DNA of 64,000 bases from Haloplanus salinarum (GTDB lineage: Archaea; Halobacteriota; Halobacteria; Halobacteriales; Haloferacaceae), in assembly GCF_024498175.1 (NCBI RefSeq), contig NZ_CP101823.1, positions 620,001 to 684,000 of the forward strand. Direction: 5' to 3'. The first letter of the stretch is position 1, and every line of letters begins with the position of its first letter. Both the position numbers and the translations under genes were made by a program. The notes below the pieces were generated by a model. It saw only the letters and a program-made list of their open reading frames with translations. It ran no database searches and was not told the origin of the DNA. Below, piece after piece: positions 17,603-27,454 of this stretch.

Positions 17603-19852
17603 ATGGATCTCGCGAGCGTCGTCGCTCCCCTCCGGGCCGAGGCCGAGCGGGCGAACGAGCGCCGACTGCTCACCCTGTCCGGCGACCGGACGGCCGGGCT
17701 CGACGCCGCGGCCGCGGCCGTCGCCACGCTCGGCGACGACGCCGACGTGACCGTCGTCACCGCCCGCGAGGGCGTGAGCTGGGCGGAGCGACTCGACCCG
17801 GCACACGCGTCGCGGCTCCTCGGCACCACGCGCGATGCCGTCGTCCTCGACGCCCACGCGGGCGTCTCGGCGAACGTCCTCGGGCGGGTCGTCGGGGCCG
17901 TCGACGGCGGCGGCCTCCTCGTCCTCGTCACGCCGCCGCTCGACGACTGGCCGGGTCGCCGCGACGACGCCGACGAGCGCCTCGCCGTACCGCCGTTCAC
18001 CGTCTCGGACGTGACGGGCCGCTTCCGGCGCCGACTGGTCGACCTACTCTACGCCCACCCCGGCGTCGCCGTCGTCGACGTGGACGCCGGCCGGGTCGAG
18101 CGCGACGGACTGACCGATCCGCCGCCGGCGCGGCCCCGGTCGACGCCGACTACCCCCACCGACGCCGCCTTCCCCGACGCCGCCTACCGGGCGTGTCTCA
18201 CGGCCGACCAGGCCGAGGCCCTGGCGGCGCTCGAACGCCTCCGGGACCCCGACGCCGCCGTCGTCGTCGAGGCCGACCGGGGGCGGGGGAAGTCCGCGAC
18301 GGCCGGCCTCGCCGCCGGCTGTCTGGCCGCCGAGGGCCGGGACGTCCTCGTCACCGCGCCCGCCTACCGCAACGCAGCCGAGGTGTTCGACCGCGCGGCG
18401 GCGCTTTTCGACGCCCTCGACGTCGCGGTCGAACGCGACGACGACGGCCGCCGCCTCTCGACCGCATCCGGGCGGGTCCGGTTTCGCGACCCTGCGGCGG
18501 TCGTCGACTCCCTCGGCGTCGGTGCCGAGGGCGACGCCCCCGACGCTCTGATCGTCGACGAGGCCGCCGCCCTGCCGGTTCGACGCCTCGAAGCCTTCCT
18601 CGACGGCCCCGCCGTCGCCTTCGTCACCACCGTCCACGGCTACGAGGGGGCCGGCCGCGGCTTCGACGTGCGGTTTCGCGACCGGCTCGCGGCGAGCGAC
18701 CGCGCCGTGACCGACGTCCGCCTCGACGACCCGATCCGGTACGCTGCCGGCGACCCCGTCGAGGTGTGGGCCTTCCGTGCGCTCCTCCTCGACGCCCGGC
18801 CGGCCGTGGACCAGGTCGTCGCGGGGGCGACGCCCGCCGACGCCACCTACCGAGCGCTCGACCCCGAGACGCTGCTCGCGGACGAGCACCGTCTCCGGGA
18901 GGCCTTCGGGCTCCTCGTGCTCGCCCACTACCGGACGGAGCCCGACGACCTGGCCCGCCTGCTCGACGCCCCCAACCTCACCTGCCGGGCGCTGCTGGTC
19001 GACGGTCACGTCGCCGCCGTCGCCCTGCTGGCCCGGGAGGGCGGCCTCCCCGCGTCGCGCCGCGAGGCGATGTACGAGGGCGCGCGGGTGCGAGGGAACA
19101 TGATCCCGGACGTGTTGACGAGCCAGCTCCGCGACCTTGAGGCGGGGCAGCCGGTCGGCTACCGCGTGTTGCGGATCGCCACCCACCACGCGCTCCGCTC
19201 GGCGGGGTTCGGCACGCGGCTCCTGTCTGCCTGTCACGACGAGTTCGACGACGAGGTGGACTGGTTCGGCGTCGGCTACGGGGCGACGCCGCGGCTGGTC
19301 CGCTTCTGGGAGCGGAACGGCTACCGGACGATCCACTGCTCGACGACGCGCAACGCCGCCAGCGGCGAACACTCGGCGGTCATGCTGCGACCGACCGGTC
19401 CGGACGGGGAGGCGCTCCACGACCGCCACGCACGGCGGTTCTCCCGGCGGATGCGCGACGGGCTGGGGGATGCGCTCCGTTCCCTCGACCCCGACGTGGC
19501 GCGTGCAGTCCTGCGGGCCACCGACGCCGCCCCGGCGCCCGACCTCTCGCCCCACGAGTGGCGGGTCGTCGCCGCCGCGGCCTTCGGGCCGGGGCTGTAC
19601 GACGCCGCGCCCGGTGCCTTCGCGGACCTGGCGCTCGCGCACCTGACGGACCCGGACGTCGACCTGTCCCCCCGGGCCGAGCGGTTGCTGGTGCGCAAAC
19701 CCCTGCAGGGGTGGTCGTGGGAGCGGGTCGCGGCCGACCTCGACTACGTCTCCACCCGGGAGTGCATGCGGGCGCTCGGGGCGGCGTACCGGCCGCTGGT
19801 CGAACGGTACGGGACGGACGTCGCGCGGGCGGAGCGGCGGCGTTACGAGTGA
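17603..19852 (+). CDS. tmcA: tRNA(Met) cytidine acetyltransferase TmcA
   Basis: ATP-dependent RNA helicase-acetyltransferase that makes N4-acetylcytidine in RNA (elongator tRNA-Met C34 in bacteria; broader RNA targets in archaea). The 749-residue protein has an N-terminal Rossmann-like domain, a helicase module with Walker A DRGRGKSATAG (225-235) and Walker B IVDEAAALP (D319-E320), a GNAT domain (GARVRGNMIPDVL, then RIATHHALRSAGFGTRLL), and a C-terminal tRNA-binding region. ATG 17603 fits the family start; the same frame is open far upstream only because of base composition. It ends 7 bases from the convergent GNAT gene. Confidence 0.95.
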   Translation: MDLASVVAPLRAEAERANERRLLTLSGDRTAGLDAAAAAVATLGDDADVTVVTAREGVSWAERLDPAHASRLLGTTRDAVVLDAHAGVSANVLGRVVGAVDGGGLLVLVTPPLDDWPGRRDDADERLAVPPFTVSDVTGRFRRRLVDLLYAHPGVAVVDVDAGRVERDGLTDPPPARPRSTPTTPTDAAFPDAAYRACLTADQAEALAALERLRDPDAAVVVEADRGRGKSATAGLAAGCLAAEGRDVLVTAPAYRNAAEVFDRAAALFDALDVAVERDDDGRRLSTASGRVRFRDPAAVVDSLGVGAEGDAPDALIVDEAAALPVRRLEAFLDGPAVAFVTTVHGYEGAGRGFDVRFRDRLAASDRAVTDVRLDDPIRYAAGDPVEVWAFRALLLDARPAVDQVVAGATPADATYRALDPETLLADEHRLREAFGLLVLAHYRTEPDDLARLLDAPNLTCRALLVDGHVAAVALLAREGGLPASRREAMYEGARVRGNMIPDVLTSQLRDLEAGQPVGYRVLRIATHHALRSAGFGTRLLSACHDEFDDEVDWFGVGYGATPRLVRFWERNGYRTIHCSTTRNAASGEHSAVMLRPTGPDGEALHDRHARRFSRRMRDGLGDALRSLDPDVARAVLRATDAAPAPDLSPHEWRVVAAAAFGPGLYDAAPGAFADLALAHLTDPDVDLSPRAERLLVRKPLQGWSWERVAADLDYVSTRECMRALGAAYRPLVERYGTDVARAERRRYE

Positions 19853-19859
19853 ACGCAGG

Positions 19860-20600
19860 TCACGCGCAGTCGAGGAACGACGCCAGCATCACCTCGTCGA
19901 CGTACTCGTCGCCGATCCGGTAGTGGTCCTCCCGGACCGCCTCGGTCTCCCAGCCGTGGGCCTCGAGGAACTCGATGGCGGCCTCGTTGGTCGCGGGGAC
20001 GCTGTTGTACAGTTTCTCGAAGTCGTGTTCGCACGCCCACCGGATCCCCCGGTCGAGCAGCGCGCTCCCGATGCCGTGGTCGCGGTAGGTCGGCAGGAGC
20101 CCGACCGTCAACACCGCGGTGTGGGCCAACTTCGCCGTCTCGGGCAGGTCGAGGTGGACCCACCCGACGACGTCCTCGTCGACGCAGGCGACGAACACCA
20201 TCCGCGACCGCACCTCGTTGTGCCGGAGGATAACCTCCTCGTGGTCGAGCAGATCCGCAACCGTCTCCGCTTCGATGTAGGTCCCCTCCTCGGCCACCGA
20301 CCGGATCACGCCGATCAACCCCGAGAGGTCCCGCTGCTGGGCCGCCCGGATGGTGTAGGTGAGGTCCGCCGCGTCGTGTTCCTCCACGTCCTCCTCCCGG
20401 TAGGCCACCCGCAGCGTCTCGCCCTCGCGGCGGATGTACCCGTCGCGGCGCAGGATGGTGACGTGGTGACCGAAGGCCTCCGGATCGAGGTTCAGCGCCC
20501 GGCGTGCCCGGTCCGCCCGGACCTCCCCGTGTGCCTCGACGTAGTCGTAGATGTCCCGGCGGTCCTCGTGGTCGAAGTTCAGTTGCTCGGTCAGTTCCAT
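19860..20600 (-). CDS. Fused HTH-GNAT acetyltransferase
   Basis: A 246-residue protein with a winged-helix-like N-terminal domain (about 1-70: DRRDIYDYVEAHGEVRADRARRALN, then HHVTILRRDGYIRREGETL) joined to a GNAT N-acetyltransferase (about 80-240). The acetyl-CoA loop is LLPTYRDHGIGSALLDRGI, followed by KLYNSVPATNEAAIEFLEAHGW, which is typical of the Rim/peptide-type GNATs. The fusion suggests a DNA-binding acetyltransferase or a self-regulated enzyme. Its substrate cannot be told from sequence. Confidence 0.8.
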   Translation of the reverse strand: MELTEQLNFDHEDRRDIYDYVEAHGEVRADRARRALNLDPEAFGHHVTILRRDGYIRREGETLRVAYREEDVEEHDAADLTYTIRAAQQRDLSGLIGVIRSVAEEGTYIEAETVADLLDHEEVILRHNEVRSRMVFVACVDEDVVGWVHLDLPETAKLAHTAVLTVGLLPTYRDHGIGSALLDRGIRWACEHDFEKLYNSVPATNEAAIEFLEAHGWETEAVREDHYRIGDEYVDEVMLASFLDCA

Positions 20601-20725
20601 GATGACGTGTTACACACTACCGTACTTAATCGTTCGTGACGGCTCGGATCCCGTGGTCCGCCAGGTGCACCGGTGCGCTGACGCCCGTCCGGGGCTCCGT
20701 TTCGTGACCTGCAATCCGATTTGGG

Positions 20726-20734
20726 ATATAATAG
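20726..20734 (+). promoter_or_regulatory. TATA box of the microprotein-lipoprotein operon
   Basis: ATATAATAG around 20726-20734 lies about 29 bases before ATG 20756. In haloarchaea this spacing places the transcription start at the ATG itself, so the microprotein would be read from a leaderless message. Confidence 0.6.
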
Positions 20735-20755
20735 CCGGAGAGGCCATTCCCCCGT

Positions 20756-20866
20756 ATGGACTGGGCCCTCCGGATCCGGAAAGACGTGCCATCCTGGGTA
20801 CTGAAGCTCGTACTGGTCGTTTCCATCCTGACTGTCGCCGGTCTCCAGCAGTTCGACGTGATATGA
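20756..20866 (+). CDS. 36-residue single-pass membrane microprotein
   Basis: ATG 20756 encodes a 36-residue peptide that starts MDWALRIRKDVPSW, continues as one hydrophobic helix (VLKLVLVVSILTVAGL) and ends QQFDVI. The basic N-terminus followed by the helix predicts N-in orientation. Its TGA overlaps the ATG of the lipoprotein gene in an ATATGA junction, the same kind of coupling used by well-supported gene pairs in this window. A TATA box is positioned for leaderless start at this ATG. The function is unknown; it may anchor or assist the beta-propeller lipoprotein. Confidence 0.6.
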   Translation: MDWALRIRKDVPSWVLKLVLVVSILTVAGLQQFDVI

Positions 20867-22074
20867 ACCGACGGGCGTTCCTGTCGACGACGGTCGTCGG
20901 TGCGAGCGTGCTCTCGGGCTGTCTCTCGATGCTCCCGTCCTCGGACCCGGATACGCCCCTGCCGGACGCGCCCACCGGAGCGTGGACACAGTACGGCGCC
21001 GACGGGGCGAACACGCACGCGACGAACGCATCCGGACCACCGAGGGGGAACCTGGCGTGGACGTCGGAGGCTTTCACGCGCTGGCAGCCCGCGGTCGCCG
21101 ACGGGACGGTGTACACGACGAACTTCGATCCCAGCCACGACGGGAGCGCCATCGCACTCGACGCACGGGACGGCACCGAACGGTGGCGAACCACCCTCGA
21201 CGCCAGCGGGGACAACGGGACCGTCGTCGTCGGCGATCGCTGTATCGTGGCGTACGACACGGACCTCGTCGCGCTCGATACCCGGACGGGCGAGCGGGTC
21301 TGGACGGAATCGACGAACGGGTTCGAACGGCTCGCCGCCGACGAAGCCACCGGGACCGTCCTGGTCACGTCCGATATCGGTATCGAAGCGTTCGGGGCCG
21401 CGAACGGGGAGAAACGGTGGGAAACCCACACGGTAGGCCGTCTCACCCACGCGCCCGCAGTCTACGACGGGCGTGTGTTCGCCGTCGGGTACGTCGACGG
21501 AGCGCCGTCGCTCGTCGCCGTCTCGCTGGCGGACGGCTCGGACCACTGGCGGCGCGAACTCGCGTCCGCACCCGAGTCCGCCGCGCCGGTCGCGACCGGG
21601 AATGGGGTGTTCGTCTCCGACGACCGAACGCTCGTCGTCCACGACGGGGAGACCGGCGACCGGGTGCGCGAACTCCGTTCGTTCGGTGATCCCGACCCCG
21701 TGGCCCCCCGGACGGTCGCCGTCGACGACGGGACCGTCTTCCTCACCGGTTCGTTCGGCGCCGCCGCGATCGACGGCGAAACCGGAGCAAAACGGTGGCG
21801 CCGCGACACGTCGGTGTCCAAGCCGGGGATCTGCGTCGGGCAGGAAACGGTCGCGTTCCCGGTCGGCGACCCCGAATTCGCCCCCGGGAAGGAGACGATC
21901 GGCGCGTTCGATCGCGACTCGGGAGAGTTGGCTTGGCACTACGCGTTCGATCCCGGATTCCACCACCAGGTGACGTCACCGCCGGTCCTGGTCGACGGGG
22001 CCGTGTTCTTCACGGCCACCCACATCGACGGTCTCGGGGCCATCGGCGACGTGCCCGCACGGGATCGACGATAG
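20863..22074 (+). CDS. PQQ-repeat beta-propeller lipoprotein
   Basis: A 403-residue exported protein. It starts MNRRAFLSTTVVGASVLSGC: twin-arginine-like RR and a lipobox ending in Cys, so Tat export and lipid anchoring outside the membrane are likely. The rest is a chain of PQQ-like/BamB-like blades (ALDARDGTERWRTTL, ALDTRTGERVWTE, AFDRDSGELAWHYAF). No PQQ-dehydrogenase catalytic residues are recognised, so it is more likely a scaffold or binding protein than an enzyme. The start overlaps the stop of the microprotein gene. Confidence 0.85.
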   Translation: MNRRAFLSTTVVGASVLSGCLSMLPSSDPDTPLPDAPTGAWTQYGADGANTHATNASGPPRGNLAWTSEAFTRWQPAVADGTVYTTNFDPSHDGSAIALDARDGTERWRTTLDASGDNGTVVVGDRCIVAYDTDLVALDTRTGERVWTESTNGFERLAADEATGTVLVTSDIGIEAFGAANGEKRWETHTVGRLTHAPAVYDGRVFAVGYVDGAPSLVAVSLADGSDHWRRELASAPESAAPVATGNGVFVSDDRTLVVHDGETGDRVRELRSFGDPDPVAPRTVAVDDGTVFLTGSFGAAAIDGETGAKRWRRDTSVSKPGICVGQETVAFPVGDPEFAPGKETIGAFDRDSGELAWHYAFDPGFHHQVTSPPVLVDGAVFFTATHIDGLGAIGDVPARDRR

Positions 22075-22111
22075 TCGAAACGACTACCGGACCGGGAACC
22101 GACCCCGTCGT

Positions 22112-22444
22112 ATGAACCCGTACGTGGTGCTCGGAACGGCCATTCTCGCCGAGGTGATCGGGACGACGGCGCTCAAACTCTCACAGGGCTTCTCACGCCC
22201 GCTGCCGAGCCTTGGCGTCCTCCTCGGGTACGGCGTCGCGTTTTACTGTCTCTCGCTTGCGCTGGAGGATCTGCCGGTCGGTGTCGTCTACGGAACGTGG
22301 GCCGCCATCGGCATCGTCGCCATCGCGGCCATCGGCGTCGTCGCCTTCGACGAATCGGTCGACGTCGCAGGGATCGTCGGTCTCGGTCTCATCGTCGTCG
22401 GCGTGTACTGTCTCAACGTCGTCTCCGGGATGTCGGCTCACTAG
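22112..22444 (+). CDS. SMR-family multidrug/guanidinium exporter
   Basis: A 110-residue four-helix transporter of the small multidrug resistance family (EmrE/SugE/Gdx). The essential membrane glutamate is in the first helix (AILAEVIGTTALKLS). Later come PLPSLGVLLGYG, a LEDLPVGVVYGTWAAIG segment and a C-terminal GLIVVGVYCLN helix. These proteins work as dual-topology dimers exchanging protons for cationic drugs or guanidinium. It is 37 bases after the lipoprotein gene on the same strand. Confidence 0.92.
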   Translation: MNPYVVLGTAILAEVIGTTALKLSQGFSRPLPSLGVLLGYGVAFYCLSLALEDLPVGVVYGTWAAIGIVAIAAIGVVAFDESVDVAGIVGLGLIVVGVYCLNVVSGMSAH

Positions 22445-22466
22445 TCCCGCGAACCGAGCGCGCTCC

Positions 22467-22769
22467 CTACCGAGAACCGAGAACGACGTCGGGGGCGAAG
22501 ACGGTGAGGCCGAGCAGACCGATCAGCCAGAGAATCGCGGTGACACGCAGTCCGCCTGCGATCCGGCGGCGGTCGGTTGGAAGGGACTCGGCCAATCCGG
22601 ACAGCACGAACCCCACCGCCATGACGAGCGAACTGAGGGAGGACCCACCGAGTAGAACGTCGTAGTAGAGGTAGATGCTCGACATGGCGAACGCGCCAGC
22701 GAACATCACGAGCGCATGGAGTCTACCGGAGGGTTCGCTGAAGACGACGGTTCCGACTTTGGAGGGCAC
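22467..22769 (-). CDS. Small haloarchaeal membrane protein, unknown function
   Basis: A 100-residue protein with three or four hydrophobic segments (LHALVMFAGAFAMSSIYLYY, SLVMAVGFVLSGL, VTAILWLIGLLGLTVFA). GTG 22769 (VPSKVGTVVFSEP) is proposed as start because it gives a compact protein; the frame stays open further upstream. It is convergent with the SMR gene. I do not recognise the family. Confidence 0.55.
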   Translation of the reverse strand: MPSKVGTVVFSEPSGRLHALVMFAGAFAMSSIYLYYDVLLGGSSLSSLVMAVGFVLSGLAESLPTDRRRIAGGLRVTAILWLIGLLGLTVFAPDVVLGSR

Positions 22770-23036
22770 GGAACCACCTACTCTCCCGACGACGTAAATA
22801 TCGTCGCCCGGGTGATCCGCGGTGCTCGCCCTCTTGCATCGACTTCCGACCGGATCGATACGAGCTGAACGGTTCACGGACGAGAGCGGCGATCAACGGA
22901 CGGGCCGAACGCTCAGGAACGACATCGGCCGTCCGGCCGCTCGTCGTACCGGCGGTAACGAACACCACCAGCGATCGATAGCTCCGTCGTATCCGGTGGG
23001 TTGATTGTCACGTCCGGTCGACGCCAGGGAACGAGT

Positions 23037-23749
23037 ATGAAGCGCCGTACCGCCGGGATCTTGGTGGTGTGTCTCGGTCTCCTCTTCCCCGTCGTGTACC
23101 CGTTCACCACGGCCACCACGCCACGAACCCTCACGGTGAACGGTTCACCGTCGGACACGCGGACGCGTACAGCGCGACGGGGAGCATCGCCGTAGAGGGG
23201 GAGGTGAAACTGGCGTTCCAGGGGGTCGTTGCCTCGGACGGTGCGTGGTATCGGAAAGTCAGAGAGGACGCCGTCGTCTCGGAGGAGTGTTACGCTCCGA
23301 GGGACGGAACGCTCTATCGACGGTACACGATAACGGAAGAGGGGCGTGCCGGACAGCTTCGAGGGCGGATCACCGACGACGAGGACGGGGTGCTCGGTCG
23401 AGAGCGTCGGGAGGGGGACCGCGTGACGTTCGTCGTCGGATACGTGGACGACGGCCGTCCGTCGTCCGGGACGGTTCGCTACGAGCCACGATCCGGCTGG
23501 TACGACGGACGGCGAACGTATCGAATCACGGACGCGTCAGGCACCGTCCGAGCGACAGCCGATACGCACGTGGTGAGATCAGCGAACGTATCATAGGAGG
23601 AGACCACCCCTGCGGGGTCATACGCGGCGTACATCCTGGCTAGGTCGACCAGCGATGACCCGGCGGCTCGCCGGATCACGTACGAATTCGACCCGAGTGA
23701 CGCCGACCCCGATCGACCGAATTGGGTCGACGAAACCGAGGCGGAGTAG
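23037..23749 (+). pseudogene. Broken exported-protein gene (frameshift plus in-frame stop)
   Basis: ATG 23037 starts a signal-peptide-like sequence (MKRRTAGILVVCLGLLFPVV) in one frame. Near 23125-23140 the plausible protein continues in another frame (GERFTVGHADAYSATGSIAV and onwards, about 150 residues). That frame meets TAG at 23594, yet beyond it, in the same frame, a protein-like stretch continues (GSYAAYILARSTSDD, then ITYEFDPSDADPDRPNWV) to TAG 23747-23749. One frameshift and one nonsense change thus explain a single original secreted protein of about 235 residues. The family is not recognised. Confidence 0.65.
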
Positions 23750-23862
23750 CGGCTCGGCTCCCCGCTGGTCGGTAGTGAGACGAACGGGAACGCGTCCCCG
23801 CGTCTTCGCGGGGGCAACGGACGGTGCGCCGAGTATCTCCCTAGCCAGGACCGCCCCGTCGT

Positions 23863-24222
<360 letters not shown>

Positions 24223-24241
24223 CTACGACCGAACGCGCGAC

Positions 24242-25555
24242 CTACTCGAAGACCGCGGCGACGGCGGCGTCGAGGGCGTCGACGGCGGTGTCGATCTGGT
24301 CGTCGGTCACCGGCAGCGGCGGCGAGACGATGATCTGCGTTCGCGGGCGACCGCCGCCGACGAGGACGCCCTGGCGTTCGGCCTCGTCGATCACGTCGTC
24401 GACGGGGTTGTCGCCCGACTCGACCCAGGGGTGATGGAAGGGCTCGTCCGTCTCGGGGTCGGTGAACTCGACGGCCCACAGCAGACCCCGTCCCCGTACG
24501 TCGCCGACGGCGTCGTAGGTCTCCAGTTCGCGGAGTCGGGATTCGAGGTGGTCGCCCCGCGCCCGCGCGTTCTCGATCAGGCCGTCGTCGTAGGCGTCCA
24601 TGGCCGCCACGCCCGCCGCACACGCCACCGGGTGACCGGCGAAGGTCTGCCCGACGTCGATGCCCTCGTCGTGAAGGTGACCCGCGATCTCGGGGCTCGC
24701 CACGACGCCCGCGAGGGGGACGTACGCGCTCGTAACTCCCTTCGCGAAGGTCAGCAGGTCCGGGACGACGTCCTCGGTCTCGATGCCGAACCACTCGCCA
24801 CACCGACCGAAGCCCGTGATCACCTCGTCGGCGATCAGCAGGACGTCGTAGCGATCACAGATCTCCCGCACCCGCTCCCAGTAGTCCGCCGGGGCGGGGT
24901 AGGCGCCGCTCGTCCCGCCCACCGGCTCCATCAGGACCGCCGCGACGGAGTCGGGGCCCTCGTTTTGGATGACGTACTCTAGGTGGTCGGCGGCCTGGCG
25001 CGCGATGGCCTCGGGGGTGTCGCCGTCGAACGGCGAGCGGTGGACGATAGGCGGGAGGAACTTCGCCGCGCCGCCCGTCTCGACCTGCCGCCCCATCGCG
25101 TTTCGCGTCTCGGGATCGCCCGTCAGCGACGCCGCCCCGTAGGTGGCGCCGTGGTAGGACTGATAGCGTGTGAGCACCTTCCGACCGCCCGTGTACTCCC
25201 GGGCGAACTGGACGGCCGACTCGTTGGCCTCGCTCCCGGAGACCGAGAAGAAGACGTCGCTCAGCTCGCCCGGCGCGACCTCGGCGATCCGGGTGGCGAG
25301 GATCGACCGTACGTCGCTCCCCTTCGCGGACGAGACGTAGGGGATGGTCGATGCCTGTTCGGTGATCGCCTCGACGATCCGTTCCTCACCGTGCCCGGCG
25401 TTGACACAGTAGAGTTGCGAGACGAAATCAAGATACGCGTTGTCTCGGTCGTCGTGGACGGTGACGCCGTCGCCGTCGACGAGCGTCATAACGTCGTCGT
25501 CCCCGTACCAGTGTGGGATTGCGTCGGGACGAGCCTCGGCCGTTGGCTGAGCCAT
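24242..25555 (-). CDS. Class III PLP-dependent aminotransferase
   Basis: A 437-residue fold-type I aminotransferase of the omega-amino acid/beta-alanine-pyruvate group. Key parts are the phosphate-cup region (FFSVSGSEANESAVQFAREYTG), YQSYHGATYGA, the PLP-ring aspartate in LLIADEVITGFGR and the Schiff-base lysine in LTFAKGVTSAYVPL. The C-terminal domain ends IIVSPPLPVTDDQID. The substrate could be an omega-amino acid, polyamine-derived amine or amino alcohol. It lies 38 bases after gltX on the same strand, probably co-transcribed. Confidence 0.9.
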   Translation of the reverse strand: MAQPTAEARPDAIPHWYGDDDVMTLVDGDGVTVHDDRDNAYLDFVSQLYCVNAGHGEERIVEAITEQASTIPYVSSAKGSDVRSILATRIAEVAPGELSDVFFSVSGSEANESAVQFAREYTGGRKVLTRYQSYHGATYGAASLTGDPETRNAMGRQVETGGAAKFLPPIVHRSPFDGDTPEAIARQAADHLEYVIQNEGPDSVAAVLMEPVGGTSGAYPAPADYWERVREICDRYDVLLIADEVITGFGRCGEWFGIETEDVVPDLLTFAKGVTSAYVPLAGVVASPEIAGHLHDEGIDVGQTFAGHPVACAAGVAAMDAYDDGLIENARARGDHLESRLRELETYDAVGDVRGRGLLWAVEFTDPETDEPFHHPWVESGDNPVDDVIDEAERQGVLVGGGRPRTQIIVSPPLPVTDDQIDTAVDALDAAVAAVFE

Positions 25556-25593
25556 ACCTCACGTTCGTTAGGGGGAAAATAAACGTTCGGTCG

Positions 25594-27300
25594 TTACTCG
25601 TGGGCGAAGTACGCCACCGCGTCGTCGTCGAGGGCGTCGATCCGGGCGAAGCCCACCCGCTCGAACTGCACCACGTCGTCGACGGCGGCGTCGGCGAGCG
25701 CGGGTTCCGCGACGCCGATCACGTCGCCGTCCGGCGTCCGCAGTCGGAGCGGGACGCCGCCCTCGGCGGGCACCCAGTGGATCACCGGCACGTCCTCCTC
25801 CCGGACGGCGGCGATGTCGTCGCCGACGTACTCGAAGCCCTCGTCGACGCGGCGGACACAGCCGAAGCCCTTGAGCCAGACCCGCTCGCCGGCCGCGGGA
25901 ACGTCGGCGGGTTCGATCAGGACCGCGCCGGGAACGGGAACCTCGCGGCGGCCGCGCTCCTCGTGTTCCGGGTGGACGGGCGGCCGGCCCGCGTCCGGCC
26001 CGCCGTCGACGGCCACCTCGACGCCGTCGCGGACGAAGAAGTGGCGGTCCGCGTCGTCGTCGATCAGGTCGCGGTTGTTCGCGTACACCGCGCTCATCGA
26101 CAGCTCGACGTTGCTCGTGGAGGTGCCGAGTTCGATCATCGCGTCGACGATGGCTTGGCCGCGGATCCCCCGGCGTCGCAGGCTCGCGAGCGTCGGCGCC
26201 CGCGGGTCGTCCCAGCCGTCGAGCTTCCCGTCGTCGATCAGTTCCTTGATCGTCGACGTCGAGAGGCTCACGTCGTACTCGTCGACCTGGACGTGCCCCC
26301 AGTGGACGACTTCGGGGTACTCCCAGTCGAAGTAGTCGTAGACGAACCGCTGGCGCTTCGCGGAGTCCTGCAGGTCGATGCCGCGGATGATGTGCGTGAC
26401 GCCCGTGAGGTGGTCGTCGACGCCGGACTGGAAATCGAGCATTGGCCAGCAGCGGTAGTCGGCCGCCTCCGGCCGGGGGTGCGGGCGGTCGATCATCCGG
26501 AAGGCGACCCAGTCACGCAGCGCCGGGTTCTTGTGGGTGATGTCGGTCCGCACCCGGAGGGTCATCTCGCCCGCCGAGTACTCGCCGTCGACCATCGCCT
26601 CGAACTCCTCGCGGGTCCGCTCGGGCTCTTTCCCGCGGTGGGGACAGGGCTCGCCCGCGTTCTTCAACTCGGAGAACTCCGCCCCCGGACAGGAGCAGGT
26701 GTAGGCGCCGCCCCGGTCGATCAACTCGCGGGCGTGGTCGTAGTAGGTCTCCAGGCGGTCGCTAGCGCGCAACACCGCGTCGGGTTCGAAGCCGAGGTAG
26801 TCGATGGCGTCGAGGATGGCGTCGTAGGCCTCCAGGTCCGGACGCTTCGTCTCGGGGTCGGTGTCGTCGAACCGGCAGATGAAGCGGCCGTCGTAGCGCT
26901 CCTTGTACGTCCCGATGACGGCGGGCATCCGGGCGTGTCCGAGGTGCCATGGACCGTTCGGGTTCGGGGCGGCGCGCATCACGACGCCGTCCTCGACGTT
27001 CGACAGGTCCGGAAGCGGGTGGTCGTCTCCCTCGTCCTCGCGCTCCAGTTCGTCCAGCTTCTCGGGCGCCAGGTCGGCGAGTTCGTCGCGTCGCTCAGCG
27101 TCCGAGAGCCCGTTGACCTCGCTGACGACACCCCCGACGACGCCGGGAATCTCGTCGGCGTGTTCGCGAAACTCGGGGTTCTCGCCCATGAGCGGGCCCA
27201 TGACCGCGCCGACGTCCGCGTCGCTCTCGTATTTCACCGCGTTGAGGAGTGCGTGCGTCCGCGCCGCTCGTTCGACGCGGTCGCGCAGTTCGGAGTCCAT
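25594..27300 (-). CDS. gltX: Glutamate-tRNA ligase (archaeal type)
   Basis: A 568-residue class I aminoacyl-tRNA synthetase of the archaeal/eukaryotic GluRS-GlnRS branch. An N-terminal helical extension of about 100 residues precedes NPNGPWHLGHARMP (the HIGH motif as HLGH), and the KMSKS position reads VSLSTST. The middle shows RFDDTDPETKRP and HIIRGIDLQDSAKRQ. The C-terminal anticodon-binding part is beta-rich. In archaea this nondiscriminating enzyme also charges tRNA-Gln, which GatDE then amidates. Confidence 0.95.
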   Translation of the reverse strand: MDSELRDRVERAARTHALLNAVKYESDADVGAVMGPLMGENPEFREHADEIPGVVGGVVSEVNGLSDAERRDELADLAPEKLDELEREDEGDDHPLPDLSNVEDGVVMRAAPNPNGPWHLGHARMPAVIGTYKERYDGRFICRFDDTDPETKRPDLEAYDAILDAIDYLGFEPDAVLRASDRLETYYDHARELIDRGGAYTCSCPGAEFSELKNAGEPCPHRGKEPERTREEFEAMVDGEYSAGEMTLRVRTDITHKNPALRDWVAFRMIDRPHPRPEAADYRCWPMLDFQSGVDDHLTGVTHIIRGIDLQDSAKRQRFVYDYFDWEYPEVVHWGHVQVDEYDVSLSTSTIKELIDDGKLDGWDDPRAPTLASLRRRGIRGQAIVDAMIELGTSTSNVELSMSAVYANNRDLIDDDADRHFFVRDGVEVAVDGGPDAGRPPVHPEHEERGRREVPVPGAVLIEPADVPAAGERVWLKGFGCVRRVDEGFEYVGDDIAAVREEDVPVIHWVPAEGGVPLRLRTPDGDVIGVAEPALADAAVDDVVQFERVGFARIDALDDDAVAYFAHE

Positions 27301-27454
27301 TACCTCACGGTTCCGGCCGACGCGTAAAAACTGACGCGGATCGAGGGCCGCAGGTAGGGGTACGTTGGACGTTACCGATTGTCACAGTAAACGCTTTCGA
27401 CGCCCACCGCCGGCGTTCCACAAGCGGTTTGTCGATCGGCCGGGACGGGAGCGT

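Noticed and set aside
23594-23596. TAG read through as pyrrolysine
   Set aside because: The same gene also carries a frameshift, and pyrrolysine machinery is not expected in haloarchaea; decay is simpler.
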